64,000 bases of DNA from Candidatus Bathyarchaeota archaeon (GCA_029882535.1 JAOUKM010000003.1:1-64000), one strand, 5' to 3'; numbered from the stretch's first letter, positions 9,238-18,639 are shown. Notes: generated from the letters alone by a model not told the origin. Numbers and translations are program-made.

Positions 9238-9756
9238 ATGAGCCAAGATACTAGTCCACCCCAAGAAATGTTGCAACTACCAGCTGAGGAAGAACCAAAA
9301 AAAAATACCCAGGCTCAGGCATCACTGCAGGAACTTATTGATTCGCTGAAAAGCTTGCAGGATGATATTGGTCAAATCTGCGAGTTAACTTCTGAAGAGA
9401 AAGGACTTGTAACCGCGTTCTTCGAATCGTTGTTAAAACTTATGCAGCCACTCGCAACAACAATGCCAGTTTCCCCAGCGACGCTTCCAAAAGAAATGGG
9501 GAATGTAATTCAGGCAAACATAGATCCTACAGGGCACCTCATAATTTTATATCGGGATGGGCGAGCTGAGTTGAAGAATTTAAGCGAAGAGAAAAACCGT
9601 GATCTCATGATCCGCGTTATCAAAGATGTAATGCCAAAATTCAAGCAGCTTACTAGCGCTCATAGACAAAAAATTGAAGACAGAATTAAATTCTTATCAA
9701 CGGTTACTAAGGAACTGCAGAAGATATCTAAGGCACTTTCCACTGCTGCAACCTAA
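9238..9756 (+). CDS. hypothetical protein, helical
   Basis: An unrecognised protein of about 172 residues. The ATG at 9238 is preferred over the one at 9229 because AGGG at 9224-9227 is at normal distance from it. Residues about 20-85 are helical (ELIDSLKSLQDDIGQICELTSEEKGLVTAFFESLLKLM, given in part), followed by a short beta hairpin (LIILYRDGRAELKNL) and a C-terminal helical pair. The first 25 residues are Pro/Glu/Gln-rich and probably disordered. It is divergent from the MoxR-type ATPase with a 200-base gap and may share control with it. No signal peptide or membrane segment. Confidence 0.65.
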   Translation: MSQDTSPPQEMLQLPAEEEPKKNTQAQASLQELIDSLKSLQDDIGQICELTSEEKGLVTAFFESLLKLMQPLATTMPVSPATLPKEMGNVIQANIDPTGHLIILYRDGRAELKNLSEEKNRDLMIRVIKDVMPKFKQLTSAHRQKIEDRIKFLSTVTKELQKISKALSTAAT

Positions 9757-9953
9757 CTAGTGTAAGTGTGTTTTGGCGCTTAGATTAAACCCCTTGTTAC
9801 AGTCCAAGCAAGCTCCAAATTATGAATAGTGTTGTTTCTGTGTACTTAACACTTCTTTGTCTAGGTTTTCTTTGGTGACGGGTGTTTTTAGTGTTGACTA
9901 GATGAGTTTAAGCGTTATTGTTATAAAATTTGGCGTCTCTTATGAGAATGGTT

Positions 9954-10028
9954 GGGCGGGTAGCCTAGTACGGATAGGGCGCAGGCCCCCTAAGCCTGTG
10001 GTCGTGGGTTCAAATCCCACCCCGCCCG
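9954..10028 (+). tRNA. tRNA-Arg (anticodon CCU)
   Basis: Full cloverleaf. The acceptor GGGCGGG (9954-9960) pairs with CCCGCCC (10021-10027), discriminator G, then an encoded CCA (10029-10031). The D arm is of the GCCTAG...GGATAGGGC kind. The anticodon stem CAGGC/GCCTG encloses the loop CCCCTAA, giving anticodon CCU. The T arm is GTGGG-TTCAAAT-CCCAC. The loop has C instead of the nearly invariant U at position 33, just before the anticodon. No intron. It decodes AGG. Confidence 0.9.
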
Positions 10029-10135
10029 CCACAGACGCACCCCATACCATTAAAAACTTCTTATAGGGGTCATTTATCTACTATGCAGGAAAATGCCACG
10101 CGCGATGATTACATTGTCAAATCGTAAAATCGTGA

Positions 10136-10183
10136 CATATATATCTTTGTTTGTGTAACCAAAATTTAGAACCAAGGGGGGCG
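10136..10183 (+). promoter_or_regulatory. promoter and ribosome-binding site of the grpE-dnaK-dnaJ operon
   Basis: A TATA-like stretch CATATATAT at 10137-10145 lies about 50 bases before the grpE ATG. A strong purine-rich ribosome-binding site AAGGGGGGCG at 10174-10183 precedes the ATG by 8 bases. This gives a leadered transcript, unlike several other genes here that look leaderless. Confidence 0.5.
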
Positions 10184-10191
10184 AATCCTAG

Positions 10192-10788
10192 ATGAGCAAA
10201 GAAGCGGAGAAAAAACAAGCTAGAAACAAGAATGAAAAACGGGAAGAGCAACATGCCCGCTCAAAAGAGATCGCTGAAGAAAATGGGACACTTGAATTAG
10301 CCAACGCCTTGAAGGAGGAGAAGAAACGTTCAGAGGATTACCTGAATCGGCTCAAGTATATGCAGGCAGACTTTGAGAACTTGAAAAAAAGATTAGACAA
10401 TCAAATTAAAGAAATCAGAAAATACAGTAACGAACGTTTGGTCCTTGAGTTGCTTGGAATTGTAGATGAACTTGAAGTAGCAATCCAAGAAACCAAGCAA
10501 GCTCAATCAGTAGAGATCTTACTTAAAGGTGTTGAAATGACTCTGAAAAAGCTCAAGAAGGTCTTAGAGTTGGAAGAGGTTTCTCCTATAGATTGTATTG
10601 GTCAAACATTTGATCCCTCAAAACATGAGGTTGTGGCAAAAATTGAGAGTGAAGAGGAAGGAATAATCATCGAGGAAATAAGGAAAGGATATATTATGAA
10701 AGGAAAAGTAATCAGACCTAGTGCTGTGAAAATCGCAGCAAAATCATCCCTAAAAGCTACTAAGGAAGTGGAACAAAGTGAGCAATAG
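10192..10788 (+). CDS. grpE: GrpE nucleotide exchange factor
   Basis: A 198-residue co-chaperone that releases ADP from DnaK. After a Lys/Glu-rich disordered start, residues about 45-95 form the long coiled coil ([19 protein letters not shown]), and the C-terminal part is the beta domain that contacts the DnaK ATPase lobe ([18 protein letters not shown], then [15 protein letters not shown]). The length is normal. First gene of the grpE-dnaK-dnaJ operon; its end overlaps the dnaK start by 11 bases. In archaea this system is patchily present and generally taken as acquired from bacteria. Confidence 0.96.
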   Translation: MSKEAEKKQARNKNEKREEQHARSKEIAEENGTLELANALKEEKKRSEDYLNRLKYMQADFENLKKRLDNQIKEIRKYSNERLVLELLGIVDELEVAIQETKQAQSVEILLKGVEMTLKKLKKVLELEEVSPIDCIGQTFDPSKHEVVAKIESEEEGIIIEEIRKGYIMKGKVIRPSAVKIAAKSSLKATKEVEQSEQ

Positions 10789-12655
10789 GAAACCCAGCGA
10801 AAAAATACTTGGGATAGATCTTGGAACCACAAACTCGGCAGCAGCAATTTTCGAAGGAGGTCGAACCACGATTATCCCAAGTGCTGAGGGACCAACAGCA
10901 GCTGGCAAGATGTTTCCATCTGTTGTGGCCTTCACTAAGGATGGTCAACTTCTAATCGGGGAACCTGCAAAGAGACAGGCTGCAGCTAATCCTGAAAACA
11001 CAATCTTTGAGATTAAAAGGAAAATGGGGACAAATTATAAAGTAAAAGCTCAAGGAAAAGAATACACCCCTCAACAAATTTCAGCATTTATACTTCAGAA
11101 AATCAAGAAAGATGCTGAGAATTTCCTAAGTGCTCCAATAAACAAAGCTGTAATAACAATACCTGCTCACTTCAATGACAACCAACGACAAGCTACAAAA
11201 GATGCTGGAGAAATTGCTGGTTTTGAGGTTAAACGCATTGTGAATGAACCAACTGCAGCTTGCTTGGCATATGGAATTGACAAATTAGAGAAAGAAATGA
11301 AGATCCTAGTTTTCAGCTTTGGCGGTGGTACTCATGACGTTACGGCAATGGACTTCGGCAAAGGCGTATTTCAAGTTCTATCGACGAGTGGTGATACACA
11401 TATTGGAGGAACAGATGTGGACAAAGCTATCATGGATCATATAATCGAAGAATTCAAACGGCAGACCGGAGTAGATCTCAGCAATGACAACGCAGCATTG
11501 GGTAGACTTAAAGAAGCGGCTGAAAAGGCCAAGATTGAACTGTCAACATTGATGACGACTGACATTGATCTGCCCTTCATACACTCAGATGAGTCAGGAC
11601 CAAAACACCTGCACCTTACGCTCACTCGAGCAAGGCTGGAGGTTTTGGCAAATTCTATTGTCAAGAAGACGAGAAAGACAATCCTGAAATCCTTAGAGGA
11701 CGCCAAGCTGACTCCCAAGGATATAGACAAAATAATCTTGATTGGCGGCATGACCAGAATGCCTTTGGTTCAGAAATTTGTTGAAGAAATGTTGGGTAAA
11801 TCTCCAGAGCGGGGAGTGGATCCAATGGAATGTGTGGCAACTGGGGCGGCCATACAAGCGGGTGTACTTACAGGGGAAGTCAAGGACTTGCTCTTACTTG
11901 ATGTTACACCCTTATCTCTTGGTGTTGAAACCTTGGGTCAGGTTCATACTAGAATAATTGAGCGAAACACAACTATTCCTACAAAGAGAATGCAGATATT
12001 TTCCACAGCAGCAGACTTCCAGACATTAGTAACGATCAATGTGCTACAAGGGGAGCGGTCTATGGCTCCAGATAACGTGTCGCTTGGGACATTCAACTTA
12101 ACAGGAATTCCTCCAGCTCCAAGAGGGATACCGCAGATAGAAGTAACGTTTGACATTGATGCAAATGGCATTTTGAATGTATCAGCAAAAGACCTGGGAA
12201 CTAACAAAGAAGCCAAGATAACCATTACAGCCTCCACTAAACTATCTGAAGAAGAAAAGGAGCGGATGATAAAGGAGGCTGAGCGATTTGCAGAACAAGA
12301 CAAAAAGAAGCGGGAAGAGGCAGAGCTAAGGAATAATGCTGATACTCTAATTTACACTGCAGAGAAAACAAAGAAAGACTTGGGAGAAAAACTGGCTAAA
12401 GATCAGGAAAAGAATATTGACAAAGCTGTCTCTGAGTTGAAAGATGCCTTAGCGGGTACTGACATGGAAATGATTAGAACTAAATCGGAGAATCTCACAA
12501 AAATCCTCCAGGAAGTTGGAACTACAGTTTATCAACAAGTCGCAGCAGAGCAGGCGAAGAAATCAGCTGCAAAACATGACCAGAAGGCAGAAAAAGAAGA
12601 AAAGAAGGTTGTAGATTCCGAAGATTACAAAGTTGAAGAATCTAAAGAAGACTAG
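10778..12655 (+). CDS. dnaK: Hsp70 chaperone DnaK
   Basis: A 625-residue Hsp70 that binds unfolded chains in an ATP cycle driven by DnaJ and GrpE. GTG start inside the last codons of grpE (11-base overlap), so translation is coupled. The phosphate-1 loop IGIDLGTT-type motif (here [10 protein letters not shown], 11-20), catalytic Lys (K80 in EIKRKMG), substrate domain and Glu/Lys-rich lid are all present. The phosphate-2 motif is odd: where Hsp70s read (F/Y)DLGGGTFD this protein reads FSFGGGTHD, so the first acidic residue is Ser180 and F becomes His186. The second acidic residue, D187, is kept. Confidence 0.96.
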   Translation: MSNRKPSEKILGIDLGTTNSAAAIFEGGRTTIIPSAEGPTAAGKMFPSVVAFTKDGQLLIGEPAKRQAAANPENTIFEIKRKMGTNYKVKAQGKEYTPQQISAFILQKIKKDAENFLSAPINKAVITIPAHFNDNQRQATKDAGEIAGFEVKRIVNEPTAACLAYGIDKLEKEMKILVFSFGGGTHDVTAMDFGKGVFQVLSTSGDTHIGGTDVDKAIMDHIIEEFKRQTGVDLSNDNAALGRLKEAAEKAKIELSTLMTTDIDLPFIHSDESGPKHLHLTLTRARLEVLANSIVKKTRKTILKSLEDAKLTPKDIDKIILIGGMTRMPLVQKFVEEMLGKSPERGVDPMECVATGAAIQAGVLTGEVKDLLLLDVTPLSLGVETLGQVHTRIIERNTTIPTKRMQIFSTAADFQTLVTINVLQGERSMAPDNVSLGTFNLTGIPPAPRGIPQIEVTFDIDANGILNVSAKDLGTNKEAKITITASTKLSEEEKERMIKEAERFAEQDKKKREEAELRNNADTLIYTAEKTKKDLGEKLAKDQEKNIDKAVSELKDALAGTDMEMIRTKSENLTKILQEVGTTVYQQVAAEQAKKSAAKHDQKAEKEEKKVVDSEDYKVEESKED

Positions 12656-12690
12656 CTAACTCACACTATTAAGGAGCTACAGCGCGCAGA

Positions 12691-13812
12691 ATGGCAAGTG
12701 GAAGTGATTACTATGAAATCTTGGGCTTATCTAGGTCAGCCTCTCATGCAGAGATCAAAGATGCCTACCGAAAGCTGGCATTGAAGTACCACCCTGATCG
12801 CAATAAATCACCCGATGCTGAAGACAAATTCAAGGAAATATCTGAAGCCTACGCTGTCTTATCAGATCCAAGTAAGCGTAGACAATACGATATGCTGGGC
12901 CATGTAGGATTCGATCAAAGATATTCTGAAGAAGATATATTCCGAGGAGTAGATTTCGAATCTATATTTAGAGACTTTGGCTTTGGCTTTGGCTTTAACT
13001 TCGAGGATTTCTTCAGCCCCTTTTTCGGTCGAAGAGGCTTCAGAAGAAGAATCGTCAAAGGTCACGACATAGTTCACGATGTTAAAATATCCCTTGAAGA
13101 AGCAGCGGAAGGTGCAGAAAAGAGGATACAGGTTAGACGAATCGAAAAATGTGAGACATGCAAAGGAACTGGAGCCAATCCAGGGACCTCCCCAAGAAGT
13201 TGCCCAGAATGTAATGGTGTAGGACAAATTCAGGATGTTCAGAGAAACAGGTTCTCCATGTTCGTACGTATTGTTCCCTGCCCCAAATGCAGAGGAAAAG
13301 GTGAGGTTATTGACTCACCCTGCAAAAAATGCAAGGGCATCGGACTCGAGAAAAGGAAGAAGAGAATAACTGTGAAGATCCCTTCAGGAATTGATAATGG
13401 ATACCAGCTAAGACTAAAAGGCCAAGGCGATGTTCCTCCAGAAGAAGGGATTCCAGGAGACCTCTACGTTAATATATATGTGTCCCCTCACAAACATTTC
13501 GAAAGAGTCGGAGACAATCTTTTATATGATCTGAAAATCGGGTTTCCTCAAGTTGCCCTAGGGGCACGCATCACTGTTCCAACGCTAGACGGTAACAGTG
13601 AAGTGAAGATTCATCGTGGAACACGCCCTGGAGATGTGGTTGTGTTGAAGGGAAAGGGCATGCCTAGACTACATAGACATGGTAGAGGGGACCTCTTGGT
13701 GCGAGTAGATGTATCTGTCCCGAAAAAATTGACAAAGAGAGAGAAGATGTTGATTAAGGAGTTAGCCAAAGAGTTCAAGCAAGAAGTGGATAATGGGGGT
13801 CGATTTTTTTAA
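12691..13812 (+). CDS. dnaJ: Hsp40 co-chaperone DnaJ (type I)
   Basis: A 373-residue DnaJ. J domain at 1-70 with HPD at 34-36, then a Gly/Phe-rich linker (residues about 75-115). Next is the zinc domain with four CxxCxGxG repeats ([32 protein letters not shown]), and then the two C-terminal substrate-binding domains. It stimulates DnaK ATP hydrolysis and delivers clients. It lies 35 bases after dnaK, with AAGGAG upstream of its ATG, and closes the operon. All parts are intact. Confidence 0.97.
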   Translation: MASGSDYYEILGLSRSASHAEIKDAYRKLALKYHPDRNKSPDAEDKFKEISEAYAVLSDPSKRRQYDMLGHVGFDQRYSEEDIFRGVDFESIFRDFGFGFGFNFEDFFSPFFGRRGFRRRIVKGHDIVHDVKISLEEAAEGAEKRIQVRRIEKCETCKGTGANPGTSPRSCPECNGVGQIQDVQRNRFSMFVRIVPCPKCRGKGEVIDSPCKKCKGIGLEKRKKRITVKIPSGIDNGYQLRLKGQGDVPPEEGIPGDLYVNIYVSPHKHFERVGDNLLYDLKIGFPQVALGARITVPTLDGNSEVKIHRGTRPGDVVVLKGKGMPRLHRHGRGDLLVRVDVSVPKKLTKREKMLIKELAKEFKQEVDNGGRFF

Positions 13813-14111
13813 GTTCTAGACATGCGTGAGTGTCGCGCGCGCGGGGCAACACTACATCGTCATTCACTCGATCTCTAACAAGAAAATGCAGATTCTCAAC
13901 ACCTTGAAGATCCCTAACGAATCCATAAAAATAAAAAGGACATCAACTAAGCTCAACATTTTTTGCAGCCGATCTTATTGTTCCCGGTATATATCTTGGA
14001 TTTGTATGGACTCAAGAACATAAAAAATATGCTGGCAAGTTTAGCTTTTGAAGTTTGTAGTAAAACAGATATTTTATTAGCTCAAAAATTAATGCTAATA
14101 GAAGACATACC
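13813..14111. other. intergenic stretch with alternating CG tract
   Basis: No convincing gene. A ten-base CGCGCGCGCG tract at 13834-13843 follows dnaJ, and the remainder is AT-rich leading to the ZIP transporter gene. Confidence 0.5.
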
Positions 14112-14834
14112 ATGTTTACTCTTGCTTGGATTCTCATCTCCACGTTTTTAGTCAGCGTCATTTCACTGATTGGAATATTATTTTTAGCTGTTAAAGAGAA
14201 CATTCTGAAAAAATTTGTTCTTGTGTTGGTTAGTTTTGCTTCTGGAAGTTTGTTGGGAGGAGCCTTTTTTCATCTAATCCCTGAATCTTTTTCCACGCTT
14301 GATGAAAGCGTCTTTATTACAGTTGTTTTTGGCATTATGCTTTTCTTTCTTCTTGAGAAATGTCTGTGGCGTCATTGCCATGAGAGAGAATGCCCAGTTC
14401 ATCCTTTTGCTTATCTGAACTTTTTGGGTGATGGAATTCACAATTTTATTGATGGCATAGTCATTGCAGCAAGTTTTCTCTCTGCTGAATCCTTGGGTTT
14501 AATCACTACTGTAGCGGTTGTGATGCATGAAATACCACAAGAGCTTGGTGACTTTGGGGTGCTTATTTACGGAGGGTTCACTAAGGCAAAAGCTTTGCTC
14601 TTTAACTTTGTAAGCGCAATATTGGCTATGGCTGGAGCTTTGTTTACCTATTTCTTTATTTCGTACCTCCCAAACACAAATTATATCCTTGGCTTTGCAG
14701 CGGGAGGTTTCATTTACATAGCAACAACGGATCTTATTCCTGAATTGCACAAAGAAACCAATATCAAAAATTCTATTGTTGAAATTGTGTTTTTACTGTT
14801 GGGCGTTATTTTGATGAAGTTTCTAAAAGTCTGA
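14112..14834 (+). CDS. ZIP-family divalent metal transporter
   Basis: A 240-residue membrane protein with about eight hydrophobic segments. The two metal-site motifs of ZIP transporters are present: HNFIDGIVIAASFL in the fourth helix and HEIPQELGDFGVL in the fifth. A histidine/cysteine-rich loop (RHCHERECPVHPF) before the first motif may bind metal. It imports zinc, iron or a similar ion into the cytoplasm. It stands alone between the chaperone operon and tfb, on the + strand. Confidence 0.93.
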   Translation: MFTLAWILISTFLVSVISLIGILFLAVKENILKKFVLVLVSFASGSLLGGAFFHLIPESFSTLDESVFITVVFGIMLFFLLEKCLWRHCHERECPVHPFAYLNFLGDGIHNFIDGIVIAASFLSAESLGLITTVAVVMHEIPQELGDFGVLIYGGFTKAKALLFNFVSAILAMAGALFTYFFISYLPNTNYILGFAAGGFIYIATTDLIPELHKETNIKNSIVEIVFLLLGVILMKFLKV

Positions 14835-15022
14835 AGAGGCTTTCTAGAACAGAAGTTTCTTTGCAGCAAAGTTTTTCAGCGTCTTCGATTTGTCAGTTGA
14901 GAAAGGCTGAACCACGTAGCAACATTATTCCAGCGAACGAAAAACCTATTTCAGCAAGCCTTGCCACTCAGCACCTTAACCGAGACCTAAAAATCTAGAA
15001 GTCTAGAAGAGTCACGCACACG

Positions 15023-15958
15023 CTAGTCTGGCAACTCCAAACCAAGCTGCCTCTTCAAACTCTTATACCGGTTCCTCACCGTAACCTCAGTAACACCTGC
15101 AGCTTCAGCAATATCCTTCTGTGTCTTCTTCTCCTCACCCATCAAACAAGCAATATACAAAGCTGCAGCCGCCAAACCCATCGGATCCTTCCCAGCCGCC
15201 GCCCGCTCACGCTTCGCATCGCGCAAGATCTTAATCGCTATACCCTGCGTCTGCCCACTAATCCCTGTCCGCTCAGCAATTTTCGAAACATAAGTCAACG
15301 GATCTGCAATAGGCATCTTAACATCTAACTCACGCAACAACAACCTGTAACACCGCGCCACATCCTTCTTATCCACCAAACTGGCCTCAGAAATCTCACG
15401 CAAAGTCCTCGGCGTACCTGTCGTCCGACAAGCTGCATACAACGAAGCAGCTGCAATAGCCGCAATAGACCTACCACGCACTAAACCCTTATCCAACGCC
15501 TTACGATAAACCACCGCCGCCTTCTCCTTAACCGAAGAAGGGACATACACTTTATCCGATAACCTATCTAACTCAGCCATAGCTTGCGCCAGATTCCGGT
15601 CAACACTTGAATGAACACGCGACCGAATCTGCCACTTTCTCAACCGCCACATCTGCAACCGAGTAGAAAGTGGCAACTTACGACCAAAAGCATCCCTGTC
15701 AACTCTGCCAATAGCCGTTGACAATCCCTTATCATGAACAGAATACGAAGTAGGCACCCCAACTCTACTACGTGAAGCTTTCTCTTCCTGCGTGAAAGCC
15801 CGCCACTCAGGTCCCTTATCCATCATCTGCTCACGCAAGACAAGTCCGCAATTACCACAAACAGTTTCCCCACTGTCATAGTCATGAATAAGATTAGTGC
15901 TACCGCACTCTGGGCACTTATCCGTTAAACGCTGACGCGCCATAGTCTTCTTGCTCAT
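15023..15958 (-). CDS. tfb: transcription initiation factor TFB
   Basis: A 311-residue archaeal TFIIB homologue that bridges TBP-bound promoter and RNA polymerase. The N-terminal zinc ribbon has C15, C18, C34 and C37. It is followed by the B-finger/linker segment (MMDKGPEWRAFTQEEKASRSRVG in part) and two cyclin repeats (about 115-205 and 210-305). The final helix-turn-helix (TQKDIAEAAGVTEVTVRNRYK) contacts the BRE element. The length is standard. Upstream lies an AT-rich region with TATA-like stretches. This gene is firm evidence that the DNA is archaeal. Confidence 0.97.
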   Translation of the reverse strand: MSKKTMARQRLTDKCPECGSTNLIHDYDSGETVCGNCGLVLREQMMDKGPEWRAFTQEEKASRSRVGVPTSYSVHDKGLSTAIGRVDRDAFGRKLPLSTRLQMWRLRKWQIRSRVHSSVDRNLAQAMAELDRLSDKVYVPSSVKEKAAVVYRKALDKGLVRGRSIAAIAAASLYAACRTTGTPRTLREISEASLVDKKDVARCYRLLLRELDVKMPIADPLTYVSKIAERTGISGQTQGIAIKILRDAKRERAAAGKDPMGLAAAALYIACLMGEEKKTQKDIAEAAGVTEVTVRNRYKSLKRQLGLELPD

Positions 15959-16281
15959 TGCACTACCCTTCTATGACTTACTCTGGCGTAAACCGGTCAC
16001 AACCATCAAGTTCCTCATCAGAAACTTCGGAATTAAAAATCGTCCATTTGGCCGCCGTAATAAAATTTAAGGACATGTTTTAATATATAAATCTTTCGAT
16101 TTTTCTTTCCAGATTAACAAAACTAAATTGTAAGAGATATTGTCTATCAGAACTCTATTTCCAAGCAACACTGAATGAAAAAAGAATCCATAAAAGCGAT
16201 AAATGTTGGAAAAATCACCTGAAAAAATAAGTTAACCCTGATTAGGTTTATTAGTGATGCTTAATTTTTTGATTGTTGTGA
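15959..16281. other. AT-rich intergenic region between tfb and tRNA-Gln
   Basis: No gene. AT-rich with TTTTAATATATAAAT near 16077-16091, a likely TATA element for tfb on the minus strand. A further AT-rich stretch just before the tRNA-Gln gene on the + strand probably holds its promoter. Confidence 0.5.
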
Positions 16282-16354
16282 AGCCCGGTGGTGTAGCGGT
16301 CAAGCATGACGGGCTCTGGACCCGTTGACGAGAGTTCGAATCTCTCCCGGGCTA
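16282..16354 (+). tRNA. tRNA-Gln (anticodon CUG)
   Basis: Cloverleaf with acceptor AGCCCGG (16282-16288) pairing CCGGGCT (16347-16353), discriminator A and an encoded CCA (16355-16357). The anticodon stem ACGGG/CCCGT encloses the loop CTCTGGA, anticodon CUG. The T arm is GAGAG-TTCGAAT-CTCTC. The gene is overlapped in antisense by the 3' end of a ribbon-helix-helix-like ORF. Partial copies of its 3' half lie at 25517-25563 and 30986-31001, so it looks like an integration target. Confidence 0.95.
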
Positions 16355-16521
16355 CCAACCACACTGCTTCCACAATTATTTCCTGAGTAGACGCTTTGAA
16401 ATTGGTTAATCAAGTGTTTCAAGTGGTTTTCACACGTTTTAGAAAGGTTGAAGCCTATTTCACGCGTTTTTTTAACTATTTCAGCATCAAGATAAAGGAC
16501 AACATTTCTCTTGTGCGGCAT
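16300..16521 (-). CDS. ribbon-helix-helix-like small protein reading into antisense tRNA-Gln
   Basis: A 73-residue ORF. The first 45 residues (KRNVVLYLDAEIVKKTREIG, then FNLSKTCENHLKHLINQF) have the strand-helix-helix pattern of CcdA/CopG-type antitoxin or DNA-binding proteins found often in archaea. The last 17 residues (GSPGEIRTLVNGSRARHA) are simply the antisense translation of tRNA-Gln, so the gene stops inside the tRNA. This is expected when an element integrated at a tRNA carries a gene whose 3' end is completed by the attachment site. Dimeric DNA binding is inferred from the pattern. No toxin or integrase gene is adjacent. Confidence 0.65.
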   Translation of the reverse strand: MPHKRNVVLYLDAEIVKKTREIGFNLSKTCENHLKHLINQFQSVYSGNNCGSSVVGSPGEIRTLVNGSRARHA

Positions 16522-16589
16522 TTTCTGTTTGCAACCCCTTGCGCGCGTGGGATTGCAGGTTCAATGTTATAAATTTGGTGCTGCTGAAT

Positions 16590-17939
16590 TTAGTGTTTTG
16601 ATTTGCTTTTTCTATAGATTTTTGTTGCAAGCAGAGTTGCTGTCATGAATATTGGTAGAATGATGAGTGATGGAAACTCTGGGATGATTATGACTTCTTG
16701 TGTTGAATGACTATAATTGAAGTATAGATAGCTGTGTGTGCTGTTAGAACATGGTAAAGGTTCTGGAGACGGTAAGATTTCTGTGCCATTGACAAACACT
16801 CTGAAGGAGTCATTCATCAAGGCCGTTGGTATGCATATTCTGCAGAAGCCAGTAGTGCCATCCTCACCAGTAACATTGAAACTTATCGCAGTGCTATTGA
16901 ATTGGAAATCTGAAATTGAAGAATTGCAGATAACTTGAGCGCTGTATTCTGAAGTGATATCGAATTCAGAAAATGCACCCACTAGAGGAAAGTTGTCAGT
17001 GTTATCTGCATCTAATATGAATGTAGAATCACCTATTCCATCATGGCTAAGGTCAGCATCAGTATATTCGCTCCAAAAGTTTCCACCAGAGGGGTAACCA
17101 TCATCCCAGAAGTTGGCGTACCCGCTAGCTAAGATAAGTACCTGCTCAGTATTGTTGAAAAAAACGTTATGATAGAACCTGTTGTTCCTGGAATACCCAA
17201 GTGTAATGCTTCGCCAGTTGTTCGTCATGTTGTTCTCGAAGATGCTGTTTGAGTCTGCGTTGTATATATGTATACTCACAGTGTTTGCCATAAGGCAATT
17301 TCCAGATATGATGTTATAAGTCGCTTGGTGGTGAATGTCAACACCAACGTGGTTGTTTGTTATGGTGTTATTTGACATGCTCGTGTTTCTTGGAGACCCA
17401 AAAATACCAACATAATTATCGACAAGGCGATTTCCAAATATATTGCAGTAGCTTGTGCTGCTAAGGTAGATTCCCGCCTTAATAAGAGTGCCTTCCCCTC
17501 CACTTCTCTGTATTGTGAAACCTGTAACATTCACGTGGTCTTGGGTTATGGTGACAACATCCCCCGTCATGTTACCATCAATAATTGTGGTTCCTCTATT
17601 CTCTCCATGCAACATCAGGGATTTATTAACTGTCACATGCTCATAGTAGATCCCTTCGTCAACAAAGATTGTATGTCCATTCGAAGTTTCAGGAGCATTT
17701 ATCGCTTCTTGAATAGTTATATAGTTTAACCAAGTGTCAAGGTTGTGAACTGGATAGCCATTAGGTGCTTTTACCTCAGTTACATGAAAATTTGTTGCTA
17801 AAATTAAAATGCTGGGAAACAGTATTGATATTATTATTACGGAAATTACGTTCCTCAAAACTAATGCTCTCCCATTTTTATATATTTTCGTTTTCAAGAT
17901 AACATTTGTGGATAAAAGTTCTATCACACAGCAATCCAA
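16590..17939 (-). CDS. secreted parallel beta-helix (NosD-like) surface protein with PEF-type anchor
   Basis: A 449-residue exported protein. A hydrophobic signal segment lies at about 28-50; the true start may be inside the first 25 residues. Residues about 65-310 carry repeated N/D-rich rungs (for example MSNNTITNNHVGVDI and NIISGNCLMANTVSI) of a right-handed beta-helix like NosD and pectate-lyase-type proteins. A short beta domain follows. The C-terminus is PEFPSLIILPIFMTATLL followed by basic residues, a membrane anchor and sorting signal of archaeal surface proteins. A related protein is at 58361-59890. The ligand is unknown; carbohydrate binding is common for the fold. Confidence 0.85.
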   Translation of the reverse strand: MDCCVIELLSTNVILKTKIYKNGRALVLRNVISVIIISILFPSILILATNFHVTEVKAPNGYPVHNLDTWLNYITIQEAINAPETSNGHTIFVDEGIYYEHVTVNKSLMLHGENRGTTIIDGNMTGDVVTITQDHVNVTGFTIQRSGGEGTLIKAGIYLSSTSYCNIFGNRLVDNYVGIFGSPRNTSMSNNTITNNHVGVDIHHQATYNIISGNCLMANTVSIHIYNADSNSIFENNMTNNWRSITLGYSRNNRFYHNVFFNNTEQVLILASGYANFWDDGYPSGGNFWSEYTDADLSHDGIGDSTFILDADNTDNFPLVGAFSEFDITSEYSAQVICNSSISDFQFNSTAISFNVTGEDGTTGFCRICIPTALMNDSFRVFVNGTEILPSPEPLPCSNSTHSYLYFNYSHSTQEVIIIPEFPSLIILPIFMTATLLATKIYRKSKSKH

Positions 17940-17971
17940 TGTGTTTAAACCATCACTTTAGAGAGATTGGT

Positions 17972-18012
17972 GAGAACTGAGAGGCTGAGGAGAGGCACTG
18001 AGGAGACAGAAG
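17972..18012. repeat. purine-rich repeat P, copy 1
   Basis: Contains GAGGAGAGGCACTGAGGAGA and then CAGAAG. It matches copy 2 (20207-20233) at 25 of 26 bases and the left part of copy 3 (23983-24024) at 21 of 22. It begins immediately after the stop codon side of the UDG-like gene at 18017. Confidence 0.8.
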
Positions 18013-18016
18013 AGAT

Positions 18017-18622
18017 TCATCGAATTTTCATGAAAGCGCTATCTATCTCACTGGTCCACTTTCTGGTTAGTCCTCCAGGAAAGGGACATACGATTACACG
18101 ATAGCCTGATAAGTTTGTATCATAGTCTTGTGTTATTCTGTGTTGGACCAATTCTTCGAAATCAGCAGTTTGCTCAAGCGCATATTTGGCTGTATTTCCA
18201 AGTATGAAAACAGTGTTAGGTTTCAGTTGCCTGATTTCTTTCAACAAGAATCTTTGTGAACAGGTTTTGGCAATCCTATACAATACTTTCTTTTTTATTG
18301 ATTTATTTAACCTACATTTGATTGTGTCAATAAGAAAATAGCTTCTCTCTTTGAAGACCTCCAGCTTGTCCAAGTTCAGCCTTGACAGGACTTCCGTTCT
18401 TAGATTAATCCGCTTCTCAGCAACTGGATTATAGAAATAGCGTTGTTTGCCATTCCATGGCGGAGATTCAGCGACGAAGAGAACATCCACTTTTCCAGGT
18501 TTCCAACTTCTCTCCACATCAAATTGAACGTAGGGCTTCTGATCAGCATTGAATTTATCATAACTAACTAATTTCAGATCTATGCATCTCTTACATTTCC
18601 GAATTTCATCAGACATAGTCAT
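18017..18622 (-). CDS. uracil-DNA glycosylase superfamily-like protein
   Basis: A 201-residue cytoplasmic protein. An N-terminal CKRC pair is followed by the UDG-type first motif (VDVLFVAESPPWNG), a central strand-helix (TVFILGNTAKYAL) and the late motif VCPFPGGLTRKW in the place where UDG-fold enzymes have HPSP. The usual family-4 iron-sulfur cysteines are not complete, so it may be a UDG-fold protein of another activity. The gene is bracketed by repeat P directly after its stop and repeat R 18 bases before its start. R supplies TATA-like sequence. It is the first of three such single-gene units. Confidence 0.7.
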   Translation of the reverse strand: MTMSDEIRKCKRCIDLKLVSYDKFNADQKPYVQFDVERSWKPGKVDVLFVAESPPWNGKQRYFYNPVAEKRINLRTEVLSRLNLDKLEVFKERSYFLIDTIKCRLNKSIKKKVLYRIAKTCSQRFLLKEIRQLKPNTVFILGNTAKYALEQTADFEELVQHRITQDYDTNLSGYRVIVCPFPGGLTRKWTSEIDSAFMKIR

Positions 18623-18639
18623 AATAAGATTCTCACTCT

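Noticed and set aside
13826-14023. 65-codon open frame after dnaJ
   Set aside because: Low-complexity, no ribosome-binding site, spans a CG tract and AT-rich spacer.
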